Under the pieces are notes generated by a model. It worked only from the letters and a program-made list of their open reading frames with translations, was not told the DNA's origin and ran no database searches. Shown here one piece after another: positions 42,962 to 53,245 of a stretch of 64,000 nucleotides of DNA. The translations under genes and the position numbers were made by a program. Source of the stretch: Lactarius indigo (taxonomy: Eukaryota > Basidiomycota > Agaricomycetes > Russulales > Russulaceae); contig JAFKAC010000029.1 in the NCBI GenBank assembly GCA_025766275.1, positions 310,001-374,000 on the forward strand. Reading direction: 5' to 3'. Each line of letters begins with the position of its first letter. Within the stretch, counting starts at the first letter, position 1.

Positions 42962-45567
42962 TTATTTGCGCGCGAAGAACTTAGCTATCCCGTCTTCGGC
43001 CAGTTCGGGCGGCTGCTTCTTCCGTTTTGTCCTGGTGCTGTGTAGCTTCTCCACCGCTCGTATTCTCACCGACCCACCACCAATGTTGCCATCATTGTGA
43101 CCTGCCATCTTTGACAGGTCCTCCGCAAAATGAAAGTCACTGTGCTCAGTCCGCAGCCGGGACAGCGCCTCACTATCGCTGTGAGCGTCGTTCGTCGGCT
43201 TCTAGTTCTATGCGTCGGTTGCACCTCGGGCATACAAACGCCATCATGGTCTTCTCTCCCCGATCGATCTGGGATGTCTCTGAAAGATCGACAGAAGTAC
43301 CGGTCGAGTCTTCTACCGCCACACGTCTCCGCTTCCGGTCCCCGGGTGGAGAATCACCGGTGCTTGTTCCCGGTTGGAAAAAGCCTTCGATGCTCTGCTG
43401 ACCCGCCTCACCTGGCTCAACACCAGAGAATCCAAGCGCGATGTGCGTTATTGAATGAGGAAGGGAGCCGTCCTGCTTGTTCCCGCTCCCTACAAGGTCC
43501 TTCCATAGCCGTTCGGCAAATCCTGCTATCGTGTCCACGGTGACGGTTCGCGCGAACGGGAAAGACGTCTGTTTTGATCGGGACGCTTCGTGGCCTATTC
43601 ACCGTCAAACGAGGTGGCACAATACATAAAAGTTCGAATCATACGGGGTCGTGCATGCAGAACAATTGTCTTAGGCCAGATTGATGGGTCTGCCTCGCGT
43701 GCTTCGTTTAATCTCAACGCAAGCTCTGCAGCGAGCATGCGCAGCCAATGGGGACCCTCTGAATATTTGTTGATTGGACGAGGAAGGTTCTTGGATGCCA
43801 TCATGCTCTTGGTCATTGCGGGCTTCTCCTTCACTAATGAACACCAACAAGTTCGTCAATAAGTTCGTCATGATGGGCCAAGACAATGTTCTCCTTCGAC
43901 GTGCCTTCGCTTCGATCAATGCCTCTGAGGCGGTGTAGGTCAACCAACTCCCACGGCAGTGCTTTGGGGTGACATTGGCACACCTTAAAATTTCGTACAC
44001 CCAAATAGAGTCTTCTCCGAACTTCTGCTGCATTTCATCTAATCGGGGTGAATGGGGCGCCATACAGGCAACGCTGATGCCGCGTGCACACCTAGATCAA
44101 TGGACCTGTAGAATGCCATAAGTCCTTTTCAGGTATATCAGTAAAGAAAAGGTAGCCGTACAGGAGATCTCCGACAGTGGAAGCTTCGAACTTGTCCGCA
44201 ATAGCCTGCCCGAGCTTGCCACCTAAGAACCTGATCTAAAGTTCATCTTAGAGAATGCCGCGCGCAACGATCAGATGGTAGTCACCTTTTGAAAAGGCAT
44301 TGGTACGAGGTAGTTTGGTATTGCGGCGTTGCGGAGGATACTCTGAAGGACAATTAGCTCGAGCAACGTGTGAAAACCAGAGCACCCCGCACCTGTGAGT
44401 CGCGCTTCTTGTATGAGGCTGTAAGCTACGCACCATCCCAGCATCAGCGGGAGGTACTAGTGGAATCATTTTGTTGGTATACCTTGGCTAGGAACTTGTT
44501 CCTCGCAATTCCCTTCGATTCAGTTTATGTGTGCACGTCGGCATCAGAAGTGTCAATCACGATCGATCAACGCTTACCGCGGACGTGGTGTAGCCCAGCT
44601 GTGTGCGCACCTCTGCCCTAATCTTGTCCATGAGCTCCGCCGCAATTGCCAGGGCAACGTCGTGCCATGTCCTCGGTTCGTCTTCCTCGTCTTCATTGAC
44701 ATCTTTCCTAACCTTGTGGGGGGAATCAGAATCTTCTGGTGGGGGTGGGTCGACGGGGATCAGAATTCCGTGTTTCCCCAACGACATTTGGGGCGGTGGT
44801 GGCAACGCCGTGTCAAGACCATGCGGTGCATCTGCTGGCACTTGGGAAAGATAGGGGTAGCGCGCGAGGAGTTCCGCGCGGACAGGACGCGTAAAATCGA
44901 TGAAGGCTTCGTCGATCGAGGCCTTTTCTGCCCTAAACCCTCAGAGGCGCGTCAAATAGGCGTGGGCGGCATACCTATCTCGCCCTCTGGTAGCCCCTCC
45001 TTGAATATGGAGATGATCTTCGCGCTTTCGCGCCGGTAATAGTCCAGGGAGACCTAGATACACACAAGTTAACTATCGACAGGGTTGTGGCGATATCATT
45101 CACGTGCGCAGACTTGCGCCCGGCTGCGATGGACTGGGAAGCAAGTGAACACACCTTGTGTGTCGCCGTGTCCGGGTTGTCACAATACTCCGGCCCCTCG
45201 TCTCCCTCTTGTACGTGGCAACGTGAACGACCATCAACTCGGGACACTTTTTAATGGCGTCACGCCAATTGCTCATGCGCGTAATACCGAACGCGCGGGC
45301 GGGGTAGTTGACTGCGATGAGCGCGTCCCACTGGCGCACGACAAGCGGACGCGACGGATCTATCCCAAGTCGCACTTGCTCACATGCCGCGTAGAAAGCG
45401 TCACTGTCGCAGAGCGCAATCACGCGTAAAGGGTCGCGTGCGCTTGGTGGTGAAGAGAGTAGGTGCCTGTATGTAATGGGGAGGTTGAGGTCCGTGAATT
45501 CAGCCTGCGGTGTAAACTTTGATTTCTCTTTCCGTGAGGTTTGTTTTAGGGGTGATGTAGGAAGCAT
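42962..45567 (-). pseudogene. rad30: DNA polymerase eta (translesion), with two apparent frameshifts
   Basis: The Y-family polymerase reads RVIALCDSDAFYAACEQVRLGIDPSRPLVV, WDALIAVNYPARAFGITRM, TATHKVSLDYYRRES, LAIAAELMDKIRAEVRTQLGYTTSAG, ARNKFLAK and LTASYKK (a 33-nt exon), then IRFLGGKLGQAIADKF, FGEDSIWVYEIL, MASKNLPRPINK, HWLRMLAAELALRLNEA and GQQSIEGFF. A UBZ-type zinc finger starts CPRCNRR, and a PCNA-binding-like end reads GIAKFFARK (stop 42962). It would bypass UV photoproducts. Two single-base frame changes have no splice sites nearby: about 45208-45210 (one G lost in the run after ATYK) and about 43186-43200, inside the zinc finger before its histidines. One intron (43834-43904) uses a GC donor. 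Either the gene is dying or the assembly has indel errors. Confidence 0.85.
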
Positions 45568-45741
45568 TCTTGGTTCTAGTGAGTTACACCACGATGCATA
45601 ATGAGCGGCTGTTGGAAGCCCCACGGAGTCGGGCCGGTTGGTCGTTTGTGATCATCAAAAGGCTCATGCGCTGCTTTCTTGGCTGTTTTCGTACAAATGA
45701 ACTACTACCGCTTCTAGTCACTTTCATATCCACCAGTCCCA

Positions 45742-48048
45742 TCACTTGAGGAGGACATTCGCCCCAGCAGACGAGATGTCTATATCGAGTATGTTCTGTG
45801 GGTTGTAACATTTGAGCCCCCTGGATATAGCCTTACAACTGATGAACGGACCTGTCCCGCTTTGATCGACTCTGCGGAGGGCATCAGGCCAAGACGAAGT
45901 AGTTCCGAAGCTTTGGAAACGACGGGATCATTTTGCATGCTGGGCCGATCGTGAGAAACGCCAGTCGCAACGGACGTGCCAAAGCACAGCCAGGGATTGG
46001 GCGCTCACCTCGCGACAGCCGTGACCTGCCCACCCTGAATGTAGTAGGCAATGAACTTTAGTTCTCCTGGGTTACCTTGGATATAGACGTCGTCGAATCC
46101 CTGCCCAATACCGCAGTAGCGTAGCTGTTGGCCCTCTACGGATGTCCACACTATAAGTACTTCGGCCGCGTGCTTTACACGATTGTAACTCACGGGCGCT
46201 CCAAAAGACTGGGACCTTTACAAATGGTTGCGGAGATCCCGCAATCGTTTTGCCTACCGCACGACCCATATTTCCTGCGACCTACCAATGTCCAAATCAT
46301 ACCCTTAGCGAAAGGCGACATCGGGAAGGAATGTGTGTACGCACGTTCCAGTGTTCAACACGCCGATATGTGCCAGAGGGAAGCTGTGGGTACGTGGCAA
46401 TGTCACCGATGGCATATACGTCTGCACGACCTGGCACGCGTAGCAGTTCGTCTACTTTCACACTTCCGTCCCTCTCGAGTTCCCACCCGCTCGCCTTGAG
46501 GTAGTCCGTCGCCGGTCGTACGCCGACGCCCATAATGATCACATCGGCAGAAAGAATCTCCCCAGTTGCGAGTTCGACCTTGGTCAGAGCCTCTCCCAGC
46601 TCCTTGCGGATCGCCTTGACGGACGTGGACCCATGGAAGACAATGCCCTGGGACTCGTGGAACTGCTTCAAGCCCGCGCCGATGTCTTTCCCAAGAACGT
46701 TCTCGAAGGGATACTGCTCCATTCCAATGACGTGGATTGATGCCAGTTTTCGCTTCGAGAGAGCCACAACGAGCTCCATACTGATGAAGGAGCTGCCAAT
46801 CGCGACCACATTTTTCCCTTCCTGACAGGCTTAGGACATATTAGCTAGGTCACCCTGGCAGAGCGCAGAGACGTACTTGCGTCAATCTTTTGCGCATCTT
46901 GGACGTTGCGGAGCGTGTACACATTCTCTAACTCTCCACCCTCAATTGGTAGGCGTCGGGGAACGCCGCCACTGGCGAGAATGAGGGTATCATACGAGAT
47001 CGTTTCTTTACCGTCCTCAAGGGCGACCGTTTTGTTGGCGGTATCCACGGAAGTCACAGTCTGTTTTCCCACTAGTACCGACGTGGGTAGAAGGCACGGA
47101 GATGAGGGCCTACCGTGTTTACTCGGAGAGTGACACCATATTTGATCTTGAGATCAGCAGGCGTGCGCCACTCGAGCTTGGACGCATCGGTGATGAGCGC
47201 TTTGCTCAACTTCGTCCTGAAATGTGATAGGCCTAAACTTACAATACTTGCCTAGGGTGTATTATTCTGAAACCCACCTATCTATGGGCGCATTCGCTTC
47301 CTGGGACAAAATAATGATCGGTGCCTTGAATCCGTGCTAATAGGAGGGTAAGGTCTTCATTCGTTCCAGTGAGCGCTCACACGACTTGCCTCCCTCAGAC
47401 TCTCAACTGCATGGAACGCGCCAGACCCACCACCTACGATTACGACGCCTGCTCCGCCGACCTCAGTGCCAGACGCGAGGAGCTTTGGCGGTCGCGACAT
47501 CTTCTCTTTAGTCGTATTCGCGGGATCCGCTGTCACATAAATCTTGCCGTCGGCAATATGGGTCTGGAAGCTGTGAAGAGCAGACGGTGCGGGGGCATCC
47601 TCTGGGCAACGTATAAATAAAGGGATAGCGCTCAGAGTATATGAGACGGACCAATGTCACCCGTGCATACATTGAAGCAGGCTGTCGACATAACGTGAGC
47701 ATAAAGCATGCTGCTTCGGAATAAGACATATACCTCCATGCCATGGACTGCGTGCGTGCGATCAGAATCAGAGAATTGAAATGGTTTTAAGCCCTCACCA
47801 GACAACCCTGCCATCAGCTGTGAGGACGCCTTTGACGAGCGGCGCACCATAATGAGTGCAGGTTGCACTGGTCGCATGGATCTTGTCGCCCAGACGCGAG
47901 AGAAGGACCTTTCCCGATTCAAAGGAGACTTCCTTCCTATTCGGATATCAGATAATGAGATCACTGGCTGCGCAGGAAGCATAGATAAGTACATTTGACC
48001 ATCTTCGAGGTCGGACTGGTCGAGGACTGCAATGGTTTTGGTAGACAT
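45742..48048 (-). CDS. AIFM3-like Rieske-flavoprotein oxidoreductase
   Basis: Start Met 48048 (MSTKTIAVLDQSDLEDGQ), stop 45742. The N-terminal Rieske domain has CTHYGAPLVKGV and CPWHGACFNV, giving the Cys-His and Cys-His ligands of a [2Fe-2S] cluster. The second motif is spread over three exons, the middle one (47734-47747) only 14 nt. The FAD/NAD(P) part follows: VIVGGGSGA-type region, SYDTLILASGGVPRRLPI, VVAIGSSFISMELVVAL, IMGVGVRPATDYL and ADVYAIGDIATY. A C-terminal dimerisation-like region ends in SKASELLRLGLMPSAESIKAG and a short last exon NILDIDISSAG. This matches apoptosis-inducing-factor-like 3 proteins, redox enzymes of uncertain substrate. All motifs are intact. The spacing to rad30 on the same strand is 175 bp. 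Confidence 0.88.
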
Positions 48049-48443
48049 TGCGCGATTCGCGGACGTTGTGAGTGTGAATTTGCGTGGGGAGATTGCACTT
48101 GTCGCAGTCCAGGCAAGCCTGGCGGTCAGGCTGATCATCATTCATTCCACTCGATCACTGATGACGACATAGGGCAATGTGAACCAATCGGAACGGCCCG
48201 GTTTCAACATTCTGTTTAGCCGGTCCAACGCCGGCGCCTGTCCAGGTGGTTCTTAGAATTGGACTGGACTCAGACGACGGGTTTCGGTCCATTCACGAAT
48301 GAAAGTGACCTTGGACAAAATCTTAAGCGTTGAATTATAAACACCTGTTTTACTGCCCTTGCTGCTCAAGGTGTTCTCTTCAGATCGCCTTCGGTTTCGG
48401 AATTCTTGCCTCGGTTTCTTATCTGCGACATACTTGCTTTGCC

Positions 48444-49271
48444 ATGCCCTCTCCTTCTACAACTTCCCTCATTCTCTTCGAGAATAGGCGTATTACACGC
48501 TCTATGACTAAGCTTGCCGCTCAGGGCTGTGGTGAGCCATCTTTGCTTTGTTTTCGCTTCAATGCTGTGGTGCTAAGACGTTCCGTAGCCGCCGCGGTGA
48601 TCGTTCGTCGTCCTCTGGCCGAGAGGACGGCGTCCGTGAACCTCGAGGCACCGCTCCCTGTAGCGCGCAAGTCGTCCCCTGTCAACCAACCAGCTGCGAA
48701 GCCGTCGCTCCCGTACAAGGCGGGCTTTGGCTTTACTCTGGGCGGTTCCCCTCGCACCCCTGAAGAGCGCGAGCGTCTGCGAAAAGAGCGGCTCGCGTTC
48801 TTCCGCAGGGGACGTGCGTGCCGGGAGCGGGAGGACCTGCCCACTGTCAAGGTCTGGGCTGCCTCTTCCTCATCCTGGGATCGATACGAGCGCGAGTTCG
48901 TGGGTCGGACCGGCGTTTATCGCATCGTCCTGAGTCCTGCTCTCCTTGCACCTCCGGCAACCAATTACAGGGATCAAGTCCTTTCTCCGGACATGTTCTT
49001 CCTCGTACCTGGGATCCGCGAGCTTGCACCGCACGAGTGGGACGAGTGGCGGCCGACGCGTCGGCCGGAACACAGCCTGGTGGTCGACGCGTCCAAGCTG
49101 TTCGTCCCCTTGACGTGTTCATCCGGCAACTTGTCTCCAGACGACCTGAAGCGGTATTTCCCCCGCGAGTGGTACGCAGCTCGTACGGAGGAGATTCGCA
49201 AGGCGCGCGTCGGCAAGAAGCGTCGGGTCAAGGCGCACGCTGCTGCCAAAGGTGGTCGCCTTCGTTTGTAG
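48444..49271 (+). CDS. Hypothetical protein, single exon, GC-rich, 275 aa
   Basis: I do not recognise this protein. The frame is open from 48330, but the first 38 codons are Cys-rich and atypical, so Met 48444 (MPSPSTTSLILFENRRITR) is preferred. Codon third positions are strongly G/C from about 48600 on, unlike the surrounding non-coding DNA, which supports real coding. It has an RERERLRKERLAFFRRGR basic helix, a middle part with WDRYEREFVGRTGVYRIVLSP and FFLVPGIRELAPHEWDEW, and a basic, nuclear-signal-like tail (KARVGKKRRVKAHAAAKGG). No signal peptide or membrane helix. A gtgagt donor-like site follows the stop at 49290, so its transcript could be spliced into the repeat region downstream. 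It lies divergent from the AIFM3-like gene. Confidence 0.5.
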   Translation: MPSPSTTSLILFENRRITRSMTKLAAQGCGEPSLLCFRFNAVVLRRSVAAAVIVRRPLAERTASVNLEAPLPVARKSSPVNQPAAKPSLPYKAGFGFTLGGSPRTPEERERLRKERLAFFRRGRACREREDLPTVKVWAASSSSWDRYEREFVGRTGVYRIVLSPALLAPPATNYRDQVLSPDMFFLVPGIRELAPHEWDEWRPTRRPEHSLVVDASKLFVPLTCSSGNLSPDDLKRYFPREWYAARTEEIRKARVGKKRRVKAHAAAKGGRLRL

Positions 49272-49395
49272 GCGCGGCGCGATGATTCGGTGAGTCGGTT
49301 TCGACCAAGAGTTGATTTTTGGTTAAATTCTGATCATGGCGTCAGTCATCTGCCGGGCTTTCCTGGTCACGGTCTCAGCTGAGTGTTCACATTTG

Positions 49396-49480
49396 CCGCC
49401 CCCCCCCCCCCCCTCCGCGTCCCGGCGTTGACGTCCGTCGCACGGCGCACCCGCGACTGCGACGTGTGACGGCGCCGACG
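49396..49480 (+). repeat. Poly-C-anchored repeat, copy R1
   Basis: A run of about 15 C is followed by gttgacgtccgtcgcacggcg and cgcgactgcg. The same order (poly-C, ttgacgtccgttgtacggcg, cgcgactgcg) recurs at 52253-52340. Both are followed about 100-150 bp later by a pyrimidine tract and a cag/acag acceptor-like site. Confidence 0.7.
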
Positions 49481-49913
49481 CCACGTAAGGGACCACAGGT
49501 CTCCAAACGGAGGCTTGTGTGCCGGGTCCCCCACCACTTTCTGTTTCTGTCCTTTTCTATGTGAAGCACCTCTTTTCCAGAACATCCAAACGGCAGCGAG
49601 TTGGGCCAAGGCGCGGGCTCCGCGTCGAGTTGCTTGGTTCGTGGTTAAGTTGGCCGCTTGGCGTGGTCTATGGCCAATCGGCGCGCAGTTTGTGCTCTTG
49701 AGCGATTCACACCGCATTCTGGTCCCGAGTTGATCTTTATACTTTATCCACAGGTCGCCCAAGGCCGAATTGCACCACTGCTCTAATGGATTCTGTTTGG
49801 AGACCTCATTTTCTTTTCCTTCTCTATCACTTTGGCTGATCTTATCCTCCTTATAGTTGATATCTTTGCGGATCCGGCCAGCGCGTGATAGGCGTGTCGG
49901 CTTGTAAGGCGCA

Positions 49914-51912
49914 GGAGGTGCATTCAGGCCGAGGGTGCATCTTCTCGCTGGCCGAGTCGACAGCCGGGGCGGGCCAGTGCCATTTCAATGTGCGCGCTCT
50001 TGCTCGCTCGTAACATGCGTTCACGAATAAGTCGGCAGAATCTAGGTTTCATAACCCCATGAGGGTGATAGGTGCGTCATGTTTTGGCCGAGTTCAGATG
50101 CACGTCCTGGGAGTGCGTTTTTGTTGTACCCTGGAGTTGGTGTCCAAGGACGCCGTGTGTTTCTCGGTGCACTCATTTTGGCGGATCGGATGTACTTCGA
50201 GCATATGTAGGACATCTGGCTTGACGGAAGGCGATGTGCACTCAGGCCGAGGGTGTGCATCGTCGTCTGCCGAGCTGGTGTCTGGGCGCGCTCGTTGTGC
50301 TCCCAGGTATCTGTTTTCAAACGAACATTGTGTTCACAGCTGACGGCTTCCTTTTCCCTTAGCTTCAACTCTAGCTCGACGGGACGATTGGCCTCATCAT
50401 GCGCCACTCACATTTGACCCAGTGATCGGTGACCCATTTCCTACTGTGTCTTCCCTCCGATACTTTCATGAAGCTTATCGCCCTCTTCAGGGAATTTTCT
50501 GTGAGCAGAACCTTCCAGCGCCTTCGAGTGAATTTCTCCCCGTGACGGTGGGCTGGTCTGAATGCGATTGGTTCAAGTGCTACCTCTTCAGCTGTATTTT
50601 CAAGCGCGCTCGGGTTCTATGCAGGAGAAATACGTAGGGTGTCGACCTCGCGGGCGAAGGAGTACACGTTGGCCGAGCGTGTGCTTTGACGTCCGCAATG
50701 TCGGTGCCCAGGCGGATTCTCGCTGATCACAAGGTGCGTTCTCCCTACTTTTCACAGGACCGGTTTAGTTCTGAACCTGCCTGCTCCAACGCACTTTCGT
50801 TCCAGACCCATCCAGCTAGGCTGTGTTTCTGTTGACTTGGGCTGCATGGGGATGTAAACCAGCACTCGAGTACACTCTGGCCGAGGGTTGTGCTCTGGTT
50901 CTGGCACCAGAGCGGTCTCAAGCGTCTCTAGGTGTGTGTACGATTTGGTAAACCGAGCTCCACGGCTGACATGCGCTGACAGCTCACCCACCTAGATCGA
51001 ACTATCCGCTCAGTGTTCATTGGCCACGTGATAGTCTTCTCTTCTGTTCGCTCTTTCTCCTTTTGTTGCGCTTGTTGCGTTGATCCCGAGATCGGTAGTT
51101 CCTCAAAGCAGGGCATACATTGCGCATAGTTCTCTTGGGAAATGGGGGTGCACCTTGGCCGAGGGGCTGCCCCTCATTGCTCACGAGGACGGCGCTTGAC
51201 GCGTCGAGGTGAGTGCTTCCTTTCCGCACCATCTTCTGATAACTCGTTCTATAGAATAAAGGCGCCGCTCCTTACCAAAGGAAGACGCCCCTGATCATAC
51301 GTGTTGAATGCGTTGTAACACCGTCTGCGTGCCAGCCAATGCGGCGGCTTCTTTCCAAACATAGACCGCCGAGTCATAAGCACCTTGCTCCCTCCCTTTC
51401 TAGCTATCTGGCGCTAAATTTTGCTTCTAATCCTTCAGAAGATCCAGTCGAACCGGGTGCGGCGGAAGTCTTGGCCTAGCAGGAGATGGACGCTCTCAGG
51501 CCGAGGGTTGTGTTCCGTCTCCTGCGACGTCAGCTTCTTAGCCTTCCGGGTTGTTTAAAGGTGCGTGCCTCCAAGCCTCCTGGTAATCGCCTCACATAGG
51601 ATCTCGCACGTGCCCGCTGGTCCGATTGGTTTGCATTGGCTCGTATGTTAACGTGCCTACCGGTCTGGTTCTACTGTAACCTTGTCCAACGTTAACTTGC
51701 CAGCATAAAGGTTCCTTGGACTGACACAATCTCCAACAGGAAATACTCCTTCTGGTTACTGTCTTGTTTTTCTGACCTGAAGGCTGTTCCCAGCCCACTC
51801 TCTGATCGACCAAACCACTGGGGCTCGAATGTACGTAAGGAATCGGTTTTGCAGGCGGAGGGCACACTCACCGCTCGCGGGGCAGGTTCCGAAGGGCGCC
51901 CGAGCAGTCGTA
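49914..51912 (+). repeat. Seven dispersed exon-like boxes with a VHSGRG reading
   Basis: Boxes resembling gtgcactcaggccgagggt lie at about 49917, 50236, 50662, 50868, 51149, 51488 and 51858, 200-430 bp apart. In six, one frame reads VHSGRG or a close variant (VHVGRA, VHLGRG, TLSGRG), with synonymous third-base changes. The seventh reads GTLTARG. Most are preceded within 5-25 bases by an AG after a pyrimidine stretch. Most are followed 60-90 bases later by GTGCGT, GTATCT, GTGAGT, GTGTGT or GTACGT. Exon phases deduced by eye are not all compatible, so a single spliced protein is not demonstrated. Confidence 0.55.
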
Positions 51913-52252
51913 AGGTACGTTTCTTGCTAGATTCACCCCGACGACCCTATAACCACTGCTGGGGGTCGTTTGAGACTTTTCGGACGTGACAGGTGTCCTT
52001 CACACCACTCGACCCTCTGTTATCTTTTTCTGGGCGAACTTTGTACAGTATTGATTGTTGACTGGCCCATTTTCTAGAGCGCACCAACTAGATCCCGATA
52101 CGATCAACGGAACATTGCAATCGATTACGGCGACCTCTCGGCTTCTTCCTTTCGAACATACTGTACGCATAGGGCCAACTACTTGGTCTGGACTGGGCGA
52201 CTGGACCGCGCACCGGATTCGCAGCTAAGTGGTCATTTCCATTACGCCCCGT

Positions 52253-52340
52253 CCCCCCCCCCGCCCACTCCAATCCCCGCCTTGGCATTGACGTCCGTTG
52301 TACGGCGTATCGCGACTGCGGCGTGCGACGGACGCCAGTG
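52253..52340 (+). repeat. Poly-C-anchored repeat, copy R2
   Basis: About 2.86 kb after R1 in the same orientation, roughly 70-75% similar over the 60 bases after the C run. Together R1 and R2 bracket the seven-box array. Confidence 0.65.
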
Positions 52341-52562
52341 CCGCCCAATGGCCACGGGTCCACACTGTCCTTTTTGTCTTTCCATTCGAAGCTGCGCCCC
52401 ACTTCTTTACAGACGACAGAACTTTATCAACTGTAGGGTGCGCACCCGATCAAGACTTCGAGCTACCTGGTTCGGTTCAAGGTCCTGTCCCGCTGACTGG
52501 ATTGCCGGACTGGGCTTTACTCTCTTGGCTGCTGGGATCTCTTGATGCTTGGTTTCTCTACG

Positions 52563-52643
52563 GACTGCCCACGGGTGCTTAGCTTCTCTTGAGACTGCCT
52601 TCGGGTGCTTAGCTCGGTACTGCCTAAGGGCGCTTAGCTCGTG
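52563..52643 (+). repeat. 28-bp tandem repeat, three units
   Basis: Three imperfect copies of ctgccttcgggtgcttagct lie back to back (52565, 52595 and 52621 region). Confidence 0.8.
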
Positions 52644-52744
52644 ACTTGCTTGCTTAGTTGCCTACCCTTGCACCCCGGACACCGAATTAGGCTGACGATT
52701 TGAGACGCTTTACGTGGATAATTTAATACGCGCCCCAGCCGGCC

Positions 52745-53245
52745 CCCAGGTGATTCTGAAAAAGGCTAGTCTTTGCACTCTTATTGTTGTGAGGGGATAT
52801 TGACAAGTCCCGTCCTTGTGCCGAGTGTTCACGACCGGTACGAAAAAGGTTCGTCTTCACACCAGCCTCGTTGTCTTGGGGGCTTGCTGACGGGTAGCAT
52901 ACCCTCACCGACCCTTAGCAATGAGAGGGAAGGGGGACGGGCCTGTGTTGAGTCCGAAAAAAGGTTGTACTTACGTCCTTATCTCGTGAGGGCTTACTGA
53001 CCGATGGCGTACCGTCGCTGACTATTCGCAACGACGGGGACCCGGGCCTGTGTTGAGTCCGAGAAAGGGTTCATCTTTCCATTCTTCTCATTTCGTGAAG
53101 GCTCACTGACGAGTGGCGCTATCTCTTCGACCGTTCACAATGAGAGCAAGTAAGCCCCTGTTGGGTCCGATAGCCCTCACCCCGGAAATATGTTACCGGT
53201 CAGCGCCCCAGAAATACGAAACTGCACAAGGGCAGTCCAGCCCTG
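52745..53245 (+). repeat. Degenerate tandem array, unit about 84-114 bp, four to five units
   Basis: Conserved words in each unit are tgttgagtccgaaaaaaggtt, then tcgtgagggcttactgac, then ttcgcaatgag. The gaaaaagg word falls at 52758, 52842, 52956 and 53061. Partial units with tgttgagtccg follow at 53160 and 53246. Just after ctgac each unit has a short inverted repeat of different sequence (see findings). Confidence 0.75.

Noticed and set aside
43027..43543. Plus-strand ORFs of 124 and 137 codons
   Set aside because: They are shadows of the rad30 C-terminal exons, which match polymerase eta on the other strand.
43631..43640. gttcgaatca as a tRNA B-box
   Set aside because: It lies in an intron of rad30, with no box A or acceptor stem at the right distance.
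49914..51912. C/D-box snoRNA cluster in the introns between the boxes
   Set aside because: I looked for TGATGA with a matching CTGA at fixed distance and found no convincing pair. Some stems (for example acgaccc/gggtcgt near 51945) exist but do not make a clear H/ACA gene either.
52745..53245. CRISPR or tRNA-array reading of the 105-bp array
   Set aside because: Repeats are long and diverged, spacing varies from 84 to 114 bp, and no tRNA box A/B or cloverleaf was found.
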